From: a virus
DNA length: 35,769 nt
Direction: 5' to 3' (one strand)
IMG/VR virus record: IMGVR_UViG_3300037193_001157
Coordinates: 1-35,769 of that record
Shown here: positions 28,984-35,769 of the stretch, one piece after another
Layout of the letters: every line of letters begins with the position of its first letter
Position numbering within the stretch: the first letter of the stretch is position 1
The notes under the pieces: generated by a model
What the model was told of the DNA's origin: nothing
What the model saw: the letters and a program-made list of their open reading frames with translations, nothing else
The model's database searches: none
Translations under genes and position numbers: made by a program

Positions 28984-29336
28984 CCCGCCACCTCACCAAC
29001 GCCCTCGCCGCCCTGTACGCCCTCGCCGCCGTCGGCATGCTCCGCTGCGCCCTCCTCAGCCACAGCCGCGGCGACGTGCCCCACACGCTGTTCTTCGCCG
29101 GGGCCGCCGTCCTCCTCGCCGTCGCCATCGGCCACCACGCCTACCACCGCGACGAACTCCGCGCCGCCCTGCGCCGCCTGGAGCGCGCCGCCAGACCACC
29201 CGACGCCCGCACCCCCGCCGAGGACGCCGCCGTCGCCGTCGCCATGGCGTGGTGCTGCGACACGTGGTTCCTCACCGCCGGCACCGACCACGACCGCACC
29301 CGCTGCACCCGCCACCGGAAGGACCAGACCACATGA
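28980..29336 (+). CDS. Small membrane protein with C-terminal Cys/His motif
   Basis: A protein of 118 residues. Two hydrophobic segments lie at about 7-24 and 37-53 (L-F-F-A-G-A-A-V-L-L-A-V-A-I), followed by a basic helix and M-A-W-C-C-D-T-W-F with a downstream C-T-R-H, which may bind metal on the cytoplasmic side. The start overlaps the previous stop (ATGA), and so does the next gene. The function is unknown. Confidence 0.6.
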   Translation: MTRHLTNALAALYALAAVGMLRCALLSHSRGDVPHTLFFAGAAVLLAVAIGHHAYHRDELRAALRRLERAARPPDARTPAEDAAVAVAMAWCCDTWFLTAGTDHDRTRCTRHRKDQTT

Positions 29337-30493
29337 GCCCCCTGCCCACGTCCGGACGTGACCTGCGGGCCGTCGTCCGCGCCGCCGACGCCCTGACGAC
29401 GCAGGTCCGACGCATCGCCGACGCCCTTGAGACGCCCGTCGTCGAGCACGTGGCAGTGGCCGACGACGACGCGACGACGCCCGCGACGACGTGCAGCGCG
29501 CGGCACCAGGGCGTCCTCGGCGTCTGGCGCGAGTGCATCCGCGCGGCACACCACACCGAGGACCACAGCGACGGCACCGGCTTCCACTGGACCGAGGCCG
29601 TGGCCGTTTACCCGGTCGCCCCGGCCGTGCAGAAGATCGCGCAGCACGTCCCCGTCGAGGCGTACACCGCGTGGACCGACCAGGCCCCGGCCGCCGCCGA
29701 GCCCCGCCCCGCCCGGGTGGTCAAACACTCGGGACCCATGAGCGAGCAGCGGTTCGAGGAGATGCGGGAGAACGCCGAGCATCTGACGGGCTGGATCGAC
29801 GAGCAGGTGGCCAAGACGCGCGCCGCCGACGAGGACGCCCTCCGTGCCACCCGCCGCGAATCCGCCCGCATCATCCTCGACCGCGCCACCCGCGGCATTG
29901 CCCTCCGCAGCGACGAATCCGCCCTGCTACGGCAGCACTTCGACGCCGAGACCCGCGAACACGACACCGCCCGCGCCGTGGCCGCCGGGAACAAGCGGCA
30001 CGTCCAGACGATCGTCCCTGAGATCGACCGGCTCACCGCCGAACTCGGCGACTACGAACGGCGCGGCGAGCAGCTGGAGGAACTCCTGCGCGTCGCGCAC
30101 GAGACGTCCAACCGGTCCGAGACCGAACGCGCCGCGGCCGTGAAGCGTGCCGAGCAGGCCGACGCGGTGACCGCCGAGACGAAGCGGTTGCTGGAGCGCC
30201 GCACGACGACGCTGCGCGAGCGGGCCGAGCGGGCCGAGGCCGCCATCGAGCGCGTGCGCGCCCTGCTGCCCCGCGACCCCCGCGAGGACGAGCAGATCGT
30301 CCCCGTCAGCTACCCGCAGCTGCGCACCGCCCTCGACGGCACCGAGCAGCCCACCACGGAGCAGCCGTGCAAGACATGCGGCCACCCCGCCGACTGGCAC
30401 GACCCCTACGAAGGCTGCGTCGGCCCCAACGGGATCGGCGGCATCGGGTCAGATGACTGCCCCTGCACCCCTCCCGAGCAGCCTGACGCCTGA
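29333..30493 (+). CDS. Large coiled-coil protein with terminal Cys-rich segment
   Basis: A protein of 386 residues. Residues 1-100 contain C-S-A-R-H and W-R-E-C-I-R-A-A-H-H; about 140-320 form a nearly unbroken Glu/Arg/Ala coiled coil (E-L-G-D-Y-E-R-R-G-E-Q-L-E-E-L-L). The last 45 residues have C-K-T-C-G-H-P-A-D-W-H-D, then a C-x-C near the end, probably a zinc site. The C-terminal segment is common in Streptomyces phage proteins; no role is known. A hairpin terminator follows. Confidence 0.65.
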   Translation: MSPLPTSGRDLRAVVRAADALTTQVRRIADALETPVVEHVAVADDDATTPATTCSARHQGVLGVWRECIRAAHHTEDHSDGTGFHWTEAVAVYPVAPAVQKIAQHVPVEAYTAWTDQAPAAAEPRPARVVKHSGPMSEQRFEEMRENAEHLTGWIDEQVAKTRAADEDALRATRRESARIILDRATRGIALRSDESALLRQHFDAETREHDTARAVAAGNKRHVQTIVPEIDRLTAELGDYERRGEQLEELLRVAHETSNRSETERAAAVKRAEQADAVTAETKRLLERRTTTLRERAERAEAAIERVRALLPRDPREDEQIVPVSYPQLRTALDGTEQPTTEQPCKTCGHPADWHDPYEGCVGPNGIGGIGSDDCPCTPPEQPDA

Positions 30494-30506
30494 TCGACGC
30501 AGGCCG

Positions 30507-30550
30507 GACGCCCCGTCACCCCGTCCCACGACGGCCGGAGACGGGGCGTC
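30507..30550. terminator. Terminator between convergent genes
   Basis: GACGCCCCGTC (30507-30517) pairs perfectly with GACGGGGCGTC (30540-30550), an 11-bp stem with a 22-base loop. It separates the rightward gene ending at 30493 from the leftward gene ending at 30670. Nothing else was seen in 30494-30669. Confidence 0.6.
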
Positions 30551-30669
30551 GTCGTGTCTGCCACACTGGCACTGCGGGGCCGCGTCTGCTGCTCTGGCGC
30601 AGCGGCTGGTGGGGAGCTCTACGCGGCGTAAGTCCCACCCCGAGGCGTTGAGACTCCGGCGGCCCCGCG

Positions 30670-30954
30670 TCAATCCATGCCCTTCCAGATCCGCCACGCC
30701 CGCGACCGATCCGTACCGATCAGCTCACCGATCGCCGGGAAGTCCAACCCCTGACCCGAGTGCAGCGCGTCTACCGCCTGCTGCCGGATCTCCTTCGCCA
30801 GCGTCCGCTCACCCGGCCACTCCCGCAGCACCAGGCCAGCCGCCCGCGCCCGCAGCGCAGCGTCCGGGATCGTCTCCAGCTGACGCAGCGCAGCACGCAC
30901 CGCTTCGAGGACCTCGTCCGCCGCTACGCGCGCCTCATCCTGCTCGTCCGCCAT
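30670..30954 (-). CDS. Leftward HTH-type regulator candidate
   Basis: A protein of 94 residues on the minus strand, with GGGGAGG about eight bases before its ATG (30954). The N-terminal 50 residues are helical; the C terminus F-P-A-I-G-E-L-I-G-T-D-R-S-R-A-W-R-I-W-K-G resembles the recognition half of a sigma-region-4 or MerR-like helix-turn-helix. It is the only leftward gene in the right half of the window, and a palindrome with a repeat lies just upstream. It is probably an autorepressor that controls the adjacent rightward membrane-protein operon. Confidence 0.65.
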   Translation of the reverse strand: MADEQDEARVAADEVLEAVRAALRQLETIPDAALRARAAGLVLREWPGERTLAKEIRQQAVDALHSGQGLDFPAIGELIGTDRSRAWRIWKGMD

Positions 30955-30998
30955 ACCCCGCACCTCCCCGCCGGAGCGTAGGTCTGCACATCGGGCCC

Positions 30999-31036
30999 CG
31001 TGTCGGCTACCCTTCACCGTGTCGGCTATCCGACAC
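30999..31036. promoter_or_regulatory. Operator region: direct repeat and palindrome
   Basis: GTGTCGGCTATCCGACAC (31019-31036) has two perfect 7-base arms around CTAT. CGTGTCGGCTA occurs at 30999-31009 and again at 31018-31028, 19 bases apart. It lies between the leftward HTH gene and the rightward operon at 31147, as expected for a shared operator. The remainder of 30955-31146 shows no gene. Confidence 0.6.
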
Positions 31037-31146
31037 GAACCGCGTCACGACGGGCCGACGACGCCCGACGACGCCCCACAACAGAACGAGCCCCGCCGGT
31101 GTGCGACCACCGAACGAGGCTCTGACCACAGGAGATGAGACCTCCA

Positions 31147-31302
31147 ATGGCTGAACGCAGCGTACCCGCCCCCCGCGTCTGCGGCACCTGCCGCGGCGCC
31201 GCCGGGCACACCGAAACCACCAACCGCGACGGCGTGACCATCCAGACCTGGCACCCCTGCGGCCCCTGCCACGGCACCGGCACCCAGGGCGGTGGCATCT
31301 GA
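31147..31302 (+). CDS. Small double zinc-finger protein (C-x2-C-x-G pairs)
   Basis: A protein of 51 residues. It has V-C-G-T-C-R-G and P-C-G-P-C-H-G, two C-x2-C-x-G motifs like those of the DnaJ central domain, separated by about 25 residues. AGGAG lies 12 bases before the ATG; an in-frame ATG at 31135 is adjacent to it. It starts the operon downstream of the palindrome and overlaps the next gene by TGATG. Such small zinc proteins are frequent in Streptomyces plasmid spread clusters and phages. Confidence 0.6.
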   Translation: MAERSVPAPRVCGTCRGAAGHTETTNRDGVTIQTWHPCGPCHGTGTQGGGI

Positions 31303-31493
31303 TGGACACCCCCATGCAGCGCGCCGTACAGGCCGCCGTCAACGCCATCGCCGTCTACACCCAGACCATCAACGACTACGGCCGTACCTCCGACGAGGCT
31401 GACGCCGCACACCAGGCGGCCAAGGAGAAGACCCGCAAGGCCCGCGCGCTCGGCGCCACCGACCGCGACTTCCGCACCACCCGGCCGGCGTGA
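31302..31493 (+). CDS. Small hypothetical helical protein
   Basis: A protein of 63 residues from the ATG in TGATG. Predicted mostly helical (Q-R-A-V-Q-A-A-V-N-A-I-A-V-Y-T-Q-T-I, then A-H-Q-A-A-K-E-K-T-R-K-A-R). No motif is recognised. It is coupled on both sides to other genes of the operon. Confidence 0.5.
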   Translation: MDTPMQRAVQAAVNAIAVYTQTINDYGRTSDEADAAHQAAKEKTRKARALGATDRDFRTTRPA

Positions 31494-32272
31494 TCGCCAT
31501 GAAGACCAAAGACACCGCCACCAGCGGACTCGGCCTCGCCGTAGGCGCCGCCGTCATCATCACCGCCATCACCGGCATCGCCTTCTGGCTCAGCTACCAC
31601 CACCTGCACGACGTCGCCGCCCGCAACGGCCTCGGCATGGACCCCGCGAGAGCATGGGCCTGGCCCGCCGTCCTCGACCTGTTCTACCTCGCCGGCGAGC
31701 TGCTCATCCTGCGCGCCTCGTACCTGCGCAGCGTCGACCCGTGGGCCATCGCCCTGACCGCCGTCGGCGCGATCGGCTCCATCGGCCTCAACGTGGCCGG
31801 CGTCGGCGCAGGGGCCGGGCTGCTGGAGTACGTCGTCGCAGCCGTGCCGCCCGTGGCCGCGCTGCTCGCGTTCGGCGCCCTGATGCGGCAGCTGCACGTG
31901 TGGTTCGCCCGCCGCGCCGAGACGACGACGCAGGCCGCGCCCGTCGTCACCGTCGAGCGGACCGAGGAGCAGCAGCCCCCTGCCGTGCCGCCGAAGCCCG
32001 AGCAGCCGCCCGCGCTGGAGGCCGCAGAGGAGCAGCCGGAGCCCGAGCCGCAGCGCCCGGCCATCGTCTACCGGGACCCGCGCTGCGCCGCCGTACGGCC
32101 GCTGTACGACGACGGCACCCGCCCCGGTACGGCCGCCATGCGCGACGCGCTCATCGCTGCCGGGCACGGCCGCGTCGGAGACTCCACCATCCGCGGCACC
32201 ATCCGAGCCGAGATCGAGGAGCACGAGCCCCACCTCGCCGACTACCCGCCGGCCATCGGCCGCACCGCATAG
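31490..32272 (+). CDS. DUF2637-type membrane protein
   Basis: A protein of 260 residues from the GTG in a GTGA overlap (ATG at 31499 possible). The N-terminal half has four membrane segments at about 14-34, 57-77, 84-104 and 108-128 and the family pattern S-Y-H-H-L-H-D-V-A-A-R-N-G and A-W-A-W-P-A-V-L-D-L. Residues 145-190 are a Glu/Pro-rich linker. The C terminus (G-T-A-A-M-R-D-A-L, G-D-S-T-I-R-G-T-I-R-A-E) resembles an HTH. DUF2637 proteins are typical of Streptomyces conjugative plasmids and AICEs, where such genes are linked to intramycelial spread; here one lies in a phage. Confidence 0.8.
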   Translation: MIAMKTKDTATSGLGLAVGAAVIITAITGIAFWLSYHHLHDVAARNGLGMDPARAWAWPAVLDLFYLAGELLILRASYLRSVDPWAIALTAVGAIGSIGLNVAGVGAGAGLLEYVVAAVPPVAALLAFGALMRQLHVWFARRAETTTQAAPVVTVERTEEQQPPAVPPKPEQPPALEAAEEQPEPEPQRPAIVYRDPRCAAVRPLYDDGTRPGTAAMRDALIAAGHGRVGDSTIRGTIRAEIEEHEPHLADYPPAIGRTA

Positions 32273-32280
32273 GCCGCACC

Positions 32281-32424
32281 ATGCTCGCCGTGTTCTTCGC
32301 AGGCTCCGCCTTCCTCGGCCTGTTCGGCCTGTGCGCTGTCGCGCTGCACGACGTCCCCCGCATCACCGGGACCGTCGCCTTCATCCTCACCCTCGCCGCG
32401 CTCGGCGTGGCCGTCCTCCGATAG
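32281..32424 (+). CDS. Very small membrane protein
   Basis: A protein of 47 residues with two hydrophobic stretches filling almost the whole chain (L-A-V-F-F-A-G-S-A-F-L-G-L-F-G-L and T-V-A-F-I-L-T-L-A-A-L-G-V-A-V). It lies between two larger membrane-protein genes of the operon. The function is unknown. Confidence 0.5.
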   Translation: MLAVFFAGSAFLGLFGLCAVALHDVPRITGTVAFILTLAALGVAVLR

Positions 32425-32432
32425 GACTCAGC

Positions 32433-32954
32433 ATGCCCCCGCTCGACATCCCCACGTACGGAATCGTGTCCCTCGGCGGCGTCACCGTCGGACTGTCCCT
32501 CGCGGCCTGGGACGTCTCCCGCTGGTTCGCCAGCCACCAGAAGCGCCTCGCCCTCAAGGCGCTCCGCGACCTCGCCCCGTTCCTGCTGTGCATGGCCTAC
32601 GGGGCGCTGCTCGTCCTCTCCGCCGGCGGCATCATCGGCGCCGCCGCCGACTGGTCCCTGTGGGGCACCAATACCGTCGGCGAGGTCGTGCTCGTGTACG
32701 GCGTCGGCGGCACGAGCCCCGACGTCACCCGCACTTCGCAGCTCGCCCTCACCCCCGGCGGGCACGCGGTCGTCATCATCGTCACCGTCGTGTTCGCCGC
32801 GGTCGCCAGCCGCCGCGGGTTCCGCCTCGACTTCGTCCGCGGCGTCCTCTCCGGCGTCAGCCTCGGTCTCGCGTCGAGCATCGCGGGGGCCGTCGGCTAC
32901 GTCCTCGCGCCGGTCGTCTCCACGGCTGGTGACTACGTGGCAGGTCTGCTGTGA
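32433..32954 (+). CDS. Multi-pass membrane protein (Spd-like context)
   Basis: A protein of 173 residues with four hydrophobic segments at about 8-25, 45-65, 108-126 and 135-160, and a basic loop F-A-S-H-Q-K-R-L-A-L-K-A-L-R. No motif is recognised. It shares a GTGA overlap with the following gene. The cluster of consecutive small membrane proteins with zinc-ribbon neighbours resembles the spread genes of Streptomyces plasmids; this is an analogy based on layout, not on homology I can see. Confidence 0.6.
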   Translation: MPPLDIPTYGIVSLGGVTVGLSLAAWDVSRWFASHQKRLALKALRDLAPFLLCMAYGALLVLSAGGIIGAAADWSLWGTNTVGEVVLVYGVGGTSPDVTRTSQLALTPGGHAVVIIVTVVFAAVASRRGFRLDFVRGVLSGVSLGLASSIAGAVGYVLAPVVSTAGDYVAGLL

Positions 32955-33403
32955 GCGGGCGCGCGGCCGCGGTCGGCCGCCGTCTCGCAGTCGGTACGTG
33001 GCGGCAGCTGGAGGCCTACCCCCCTTGGCAGTTGGCCCTCGACTACGCCCCCGGGAAGGTGGGTCTGGGCGTGCATGTCCGCCGCTTCGGCGTGGCCCTG
33101 CGGCGCGCCGCCGCTGTCGTAGCCGCCCTCGTGTTCTACGGGCTGCTGCTTCAGCGGGTGCCCGGCGGGATCTACGCCGTGCCGGTCGTGTGGGCGATCG
33201 GCGCTTGGCAGATGTCCGATTCGTCCGCCACTCCCCCACCGCAGAAGGGGCGCCCCTCGTGCCGCGAATGCGCAGGTCACGAGCTTGTGGGCGTGACCCC
33301 TTCTGAGACCCGAGAGGGGATGTTGATCTACAAGTCCGCGCCCCCCGACCGGCCCAACCACACGCACATCCACATGGTCCAGGGGGAGGTGAACGCGCGA
33401 TGA
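32951..33403 (+). CDS. Membrane-associated protein with C-x2-C motif
   Basis: A protein of 150 residues from the GTG of a GTGA overlap. Basic N-terminal half, a hydrophobic region at about 53-85 (A-A-A-V-V-A-A-L-V-F-Y-G-L-L-L and V-P-V-V-W-A-I-G-A-W), then C-R-E-C-A-G-H-E-L and a His-rich end (N-H-T-H-I-H-M). The C-terminal part may bind zinc. It is part of the membrane operon; the function is unknown. Confidence 0.6.
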   Translation: MSGRAAAVGRRLAVGTWRQLEAYPPWQLALDYAPGKVGLGVHVRRFGVALRRAAAVVAALVFYGLLLQRVPGGIYAVPVVWAIGAWQMSDSSATPPPQKGRPSCRECAGHELVGVTPSETREGMLIYKSAPPDRPNHTHIHMVQGEVNAR

Positions 33404-33507
33404 TCCGTCGTCTCCTCGCCGCCGTCCTGCGGTACGAGCAGCCGCCGCTCGACTACTGCCCCAACTGCGCCGGGCACTACCCGCCGTCGCACTTCCCCTG
33501 CCGCTGA
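33400..33507 (+). CDS. 35-residue Cys/His peptide
   Basis: A very short gene with GGGGGAGG upstream (33382-33389) and an ATGA overlap with the previous stop. An Arg/Leu-rich start is followed by Y-C-P-N-C-A-G-H-Y-P-P-S-H-F-P-C-R: C-x2-C, H and C make a possible single zinc site. The strong ribosome-binding site and coupling support it as a real gene despite its size. Confidence 0.55.
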   Translation: MIRRLLAAVLRYEQPPLDYCPNCAGHYPPSHFPCR

Positions 33508-33539
33508 CCGGCCGTTGTCAGACCCCCGCCGTACAGTCG

Positions 33540-33616
33540 GAGACGCAGACCCATCCGCGTCTCTGGCTGTGACGCACTCCGGGCCCTCGCCTAAATCCCC
33601 AGGGGCGAGGGCCCGG
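33540..33616 (+). terminator. Tandem hairpins ending the membrane-protein operon
   Basis: GAGACGC (33540-33546) pairs with GCGTCTC (33557-33563). Downstream, a perfect 13-bp stem (33579-33591 with 33604-33616) encloses a 12-base loop. The second hairpin is very stable and is the likely terminator. Confidence 0.7.
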
Positions 33617-33671
33617 CCACGTTCCCCGTGCGACACTGCCCCGACCACCACCGCCGCCGGGAGGGGACCCG

Positions 33672-33851
33672 ATGCCGGAGATCGTCACACGCCGCAAAAT
33701 GGGCTGGATCGCCCTCGGCTTCCACTGGACCATGCTGATCTGCACCGTGGGCCTGTGGACGCCGTTCTACCTCGCCGCCCGCCGACGGCGCACCACCGTC
33801 ACGTACATCCCCGAGGGGTACAACGGCCCTGTGCCCGGCCAGCACGGCTGA
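33672..33851 (+). CDS. Small single-pass membrane protein
   Basis: A protein of 59 residues with GGGAGGGGA upstream of its ATG. A basic N terminus (T-R-R-K-M-G) is followed by one membrane segment at about 11-33 (W-I-A-L-G-F-H-W-T-M-L-I-C-T-V-G-L-W) and a basic C-terminal side (A-A-R-R-R-R-T). It stands alone between two terminators, left of the terminase genes. The function is unknown. Confidence 0.6.
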   Translation: MPEIVTRRKMGWIALGFHWTMLICTVGLWTPFYLAARRRRTTVTYIPEGYNGPVPGQHG

Positions 33852-33866
33852 CCACCCGCCCCACCA

Positions 33867-33896
33867 ACGCCCCGTCGACCTGCGTCGGCGGGGCGT
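33867..33896 (+). terminator. Terminator upstream of the terminase genes
   Basis: A 13-bp stem with one G-U pair (33867-33879 with 33884-33896) around the loop CTGC. It closes the early region before the packaging genes. Confidence 0.65.
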
Positions 33897-33971
33897 CGTC
33901 ATGCCCGCGAATTGCAGCCCCCAAGATCCTGCCCCGCTGAAAATCCGTACCTTCCCCACCAGGGAGGTGGC
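33897..33971. other. Intergenic region before small terminase; possible packaging-end region
   Basis: A 75-base non-coding stretch between a strong terminator and the small terminase, somewhat less GC-rich than its surroundings. In cos-type actinophages the cohesive end site lies just here. No cos can be read from sequence alone, and the phage could instead be pac-type. Confidence 0.25.
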
Positions 33972-34391
33972 ATGGCGCGGCGGCACGCGGACCACGACAT
34001 CGGCCTTGTGCGACAGCACGAGGCCGTCATCCTGCGCACCCGCGACCGCCTCCACTTCCGCGACATCGCCGAGCGCCTCGGCTGCGACATCAAGAACGCG
34101 CACACCGCGTGGAAGCGCGGCGTCGAGGCCCTCGCCAAGGAGGCCGCCGAGGCGTTCCAGCAGTACCTCGGCGAGCAACTGGCCGTCATCAACGTGGCGA
34201 TCGACGGGCTGATGCCGAAGGTCGTCAAGGGCGACGTCCGCGCGGACGAGGCCCTCGTCAAACTCCTCGACCACCAGGCCAAGCTGCTCGGCCTGTACGC
34301 CCCCGTGAAGGCCAACGTCACCGTCACCGACGAGATGACCGCCCGCATCAAGGCCCTCGCCGACGAGATCGCACAGCTGGAGGACACGTGA
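33972..34391 (+). CDS. Terminase small subunit
   Basis: A protein of 139 residues from an ATG eight bases after AGGGAGG (33961-33967). Residues 1-55 include an HTH (L-H-F-R-D-I-A-E-R-L-G-C-D-I-K-N-A-H-T-A-W-K-R-G) for recognising the packaging site; the rest is helical, with V-K-L-L-D-H-Q-A-K-L-L-G-L-Y near the end, a phrase typical of siphophage small terminases. It would bind the packaging site and recruit the large subunit encoded downstream. Confidence 0.75.
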   Translation: MARRHADHDIGLVRQHEAVILRTRDRLHFRDIAERLGCDIKNAHTAWKRGVEALAKEAAEAFQQYLGEQLAVINVAIDGLMPKVVKGDVRADEALVKLLDHQAKLLGLYAPVKANVTVTDEMTARIKALADEIAQLEDT

Positions 34392-34633
34392 CCGAACCCA
34401 CCCCCGAGCCGCCCGTCGAGGACCCGCAACCCGAACCCGACCCCAACCCCGAGCCGGACGAGCAGCCCGCGCCCGAGCCCGAGCCCGAGGAGCCGCCGGT
34501 CGAGGCGCCCGCGGCCTGCCCGCCGTACCCCAACGACCCGTCCATCACGTGCGAGCTGGAGCCCGGCCACAACGCCCGCATGATCCACCGCCGCAGCACC
34601 GGACCCGACCAGCCCTACTACGAATGGGAGTAG
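34388..34633 (+). CDS. Pro/Glu-rich small protein between terminase genes
   Basis: A protein of 81 residues from the GTG in GTGA. The first 45 residues are almost only Pro, Glu, Asp and Ala (E-P-E-P-E-E-P-P-V-E), followed by C-P-P-Y-P-N-D-P-S-I-T-C-E-L-E-P-G-H, with two Cys and a His. I do not recognise it. The acidic Pro-rich part is probably an extended linker; a DNA-mimic or packaging accessory role is conceivable but not shown. Confidence 0.55.
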   Translation: MTEPTPEPPVEDPQPEPDPNPEPDEQPAPEPEPEEPPVEAPAACPPYPNDPSITCELEPGHNARMIHRRSTGPDQPYYEWE

Positions 34634-34640
34634 CCGCACC

Positions 34641-35769
34641 GTGCACGCCGCCGCCGACCTCGACGCCAAGCTGGCCGGGATGTCCCCGGCCGAACTTGAG
34701 CTGCTCGAAACCGAGCTGGCGGACCGGCTGTGGCAGAAGCGGTGGGGGAAGTGGAAGCCGTACCCGTGGCAGGTCCCGCCCGAGCACATCCCCACTCTCG
34801 GCTGGTGGCTCCAACTCGGCGGGCGCGGCACCGGCAAGACCGACGGCTGCGCCCGCTACATGGTCGCCCACGTCAACGGCCCACCCTGCGACCCACGGCT
34901 GCCCGGCGGCCACCGCATGGCCATCATCGCCCCGACACAGGGAGACGCCGTTGAGGCCTGCGTGAACGGGCCGTCCGGGCTGAAGGCTCACGACCCCCGC
35001 GTCCTGCTCCGCACCACCGCAGGCGGCACGTTCGCCCGGTGGCCGTCCGGCGCCGAAGCGAAGCTGTTCGGCAGCCACACCCCGGACGACGTCGAGCGGC
35101 TCCGCGCCGGCGGTAACCGCTGCTTGGTGTGGATGGAGGAGGTCGCCGCGCAGCGCCGCCTCAAGGAAGCGATCACGCACAGCGAGATGGGTCTCCGCCT
35201 CGGAACGAACCCGCACTACATCGGATCGACCACGCCCAAGCCCCGGACCGAGCTGATCGAACTGACCCGCTCCGACAAGGTGCACGTCACCCGCGGCAAG
35301 ACCCGCGACGCGATCCACCTGCCCGAAGAACAGCGCCTCCACCTCATCCAGAAGTACGCCGGCACCCGCATCGCCGCGCAGGAACTCGACGGGATCCTCC
35401 TTGAGGACATCGAGGGCGCCCTGTGGTCCCGCGCGCTCCTCGACGCCACCCGCGTTGGCGCAGCCCCGCCCATGTCCCGCGTCGTCGTCGCCATGGACCC
35501 CGCCGCCACATCCCACGACGAGTCCGACGAGATGGGCATCCTCGTCGCTGGGCTCGGCCAGCAGCGGATCCCGGACGTCAACGGCACCATGCGGCAGCAC
35601 GGCTACGTCCTCGACGACCTGTCCGGCCGCATGCCGCCCGTGGAGGCCGCGCGCCGCGCCGTCGCCGCGTACCACAAGCATCGGGCCGACGCGATCGTGG
35701 CCGAGGTCAACAACGGCGGGGACCTGGTCGAGTCGGTCATACGCTCCGTCGATCCGTCCGTCCGTTACC
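34641..35769 (+). CDS. Terminase large subunit (3' end outside window)
   Basis: A reading frame open from the GTG at 34641 to the window edge (376 codons). The ATPase domain shows Walker A G-G-R-G-T-G-K-T (from residue 60, K66) and a Walker B-like C-L-V-W-M-E-E (161-167), with R-A-G-G-N-R just before it. The nuclease domain begins at V-V-V-A-M-D-P-A-A with an acidic cluster (S-H-D-E-S-D-E), the usual first metal-binding Asp of terminase nucleases. It packages DNA into the prohead and makes the genome ends. The remaining nuclease residues lie beyond the window. Confidence 0.9.
   Translation, partial: MHAAADLDAKLAGMSPAELELLETELADRLWQKRWGKWKPYPWQVPPEHIPTLGWWLQLGGRGTGKTDGCARYMVAHVNGPPCDPRLPGGHRMAIIAPTQGDAVEACVNGPSGLKAHDPRVLLRTTAGGTFARWPSGAEAKLFGSHTPDDVERLRAGGNRCLVWMEEVAAQRRLKEAITHSEMGLRLGTNPHYIGSTTPKPRTELIELTRSDKVHVTRGKTRDAIHLPEEQRLHLIQKYAGTRIAAQELDGILLEDIEGALWSRALLDATRVGAAPPMSRVVVAMDPAATSHDESDEMGILVAGLGQQRIPDVNGTMRQHGYVLDDLSGRMPPVEAARRAVAAYHKHRADAIVAEVNNGGDLVESVIRSVDPSVRY

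Noticed and set aside
30453-31154. Rightward frame of 233 codons covering the leftward HTH gene
   Set aside because: It is a Pro/Ser/Arg-rich low-complexity chain, antisense to a gene with a good ribosome-binding site, and crosses a terminator and the operator region.
1-35769. CRISPR array, insertion sequence or transposase
   Set aside because: No regularly spaced repeats of suitable length, no terminal inverted repeats with a transposase, and no interrupted genes were seen by eye.
1-35769. Integrated prophage with both ends in the window
   Set aside because: No attL/attR pair or host genes are visible; the attP core occurs once and is flanked by phage genes on both sides.

Overview
The window reads as most of the genome of a temperate, long-tailed (siphovirus-type) phage of a high-GC actinobacterium, most probably Streptomyces. 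The reasons are a uniformly GC-rich sequence with dense TGATG, ATGA and GTGA gene overlaps and many GTG starts, a WhiB-family protein, a GntR/UTRA regulator, a DUF2637-type membrane protein, and small zinc-ribbon proteins of the kind common in Streptomyces mobile DNA. It is not an integrated prophage seen end to end: the attP-like site (about 16523-16564) lies in the middle, with phage genes on both sides. The terminase genes also follow the early region directly, so the record is circular, permuted or concatemeric at this point. Portal, protease and capsid genes are missing and presumably lie outside the window, between its right end (inside the large terminase) and its left end (head-tail connector).

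Layout. 1-10306: head-tail completion, major tail protein, frameshifted tail assembly chaperones, tape measure, Dit-like distal tail protein and minor tail proteins. 10318-14200: amidase endolysin, three small membrane proteins and a tail fibre ending in a polysaccharide-deacetylase-like domain. 14204-16183: a regulatory island with a GntR/UTRA repressor, a three-gene rightward operon behind tandem palindromes, and a small XRE protein. 16200-17651: attP region and tyrosine integrase. 17727-19117: immunity switch with a leftward XRE repressor, a rightward Cro-like gene and a family of TGTCCACGATCGTGGGCA operators, one of which lies in the integrase promoter. 19014-27872: early operon with unknown small genes, PD-(D/E)XK exonuclease, probable annealing protein, RusA-like resolvase, C5 cytosine methyltransferase and replication-type genes. 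27879-27952: a tRNA gene with anticodon UAA. 28016-30493: WhiB-like protein and late-early unknowns. 30670-33851: a leftward HTH gene with its own palindrome, then a run of small zinc-ribbon and membrane proteins resembling plasmid spread (Spd) clusters. 33972-35769: small and large terminase, the latter cut by the window end.

How it fits together. The 18110-18490 repressor probably silences both the lytic promoter at about 18667-18695 and the integrase promoter at about 16642-16670 through copies of one operator. Three other regulators (GntR, small XRE, leftward HTH at 30670) each lie beside a different palindrome, giving four apparent regulatory circuits. The exonuclease, annealing protein and resolvase form a recombination module. 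The structural and lysis modules read as one long rightward transcription unit, with a hairpin after the major tail gene that could set stoichiometry. The most unusual signals are an open frame with its own ribosome-binding site nested in the methyltransferase gene, a tRNA with a UAA anticodon but a short variable loop alongside TTA codons found in only two regulatory-island genes, and a nearly symmetrical attP with two pairs of direct repeats.
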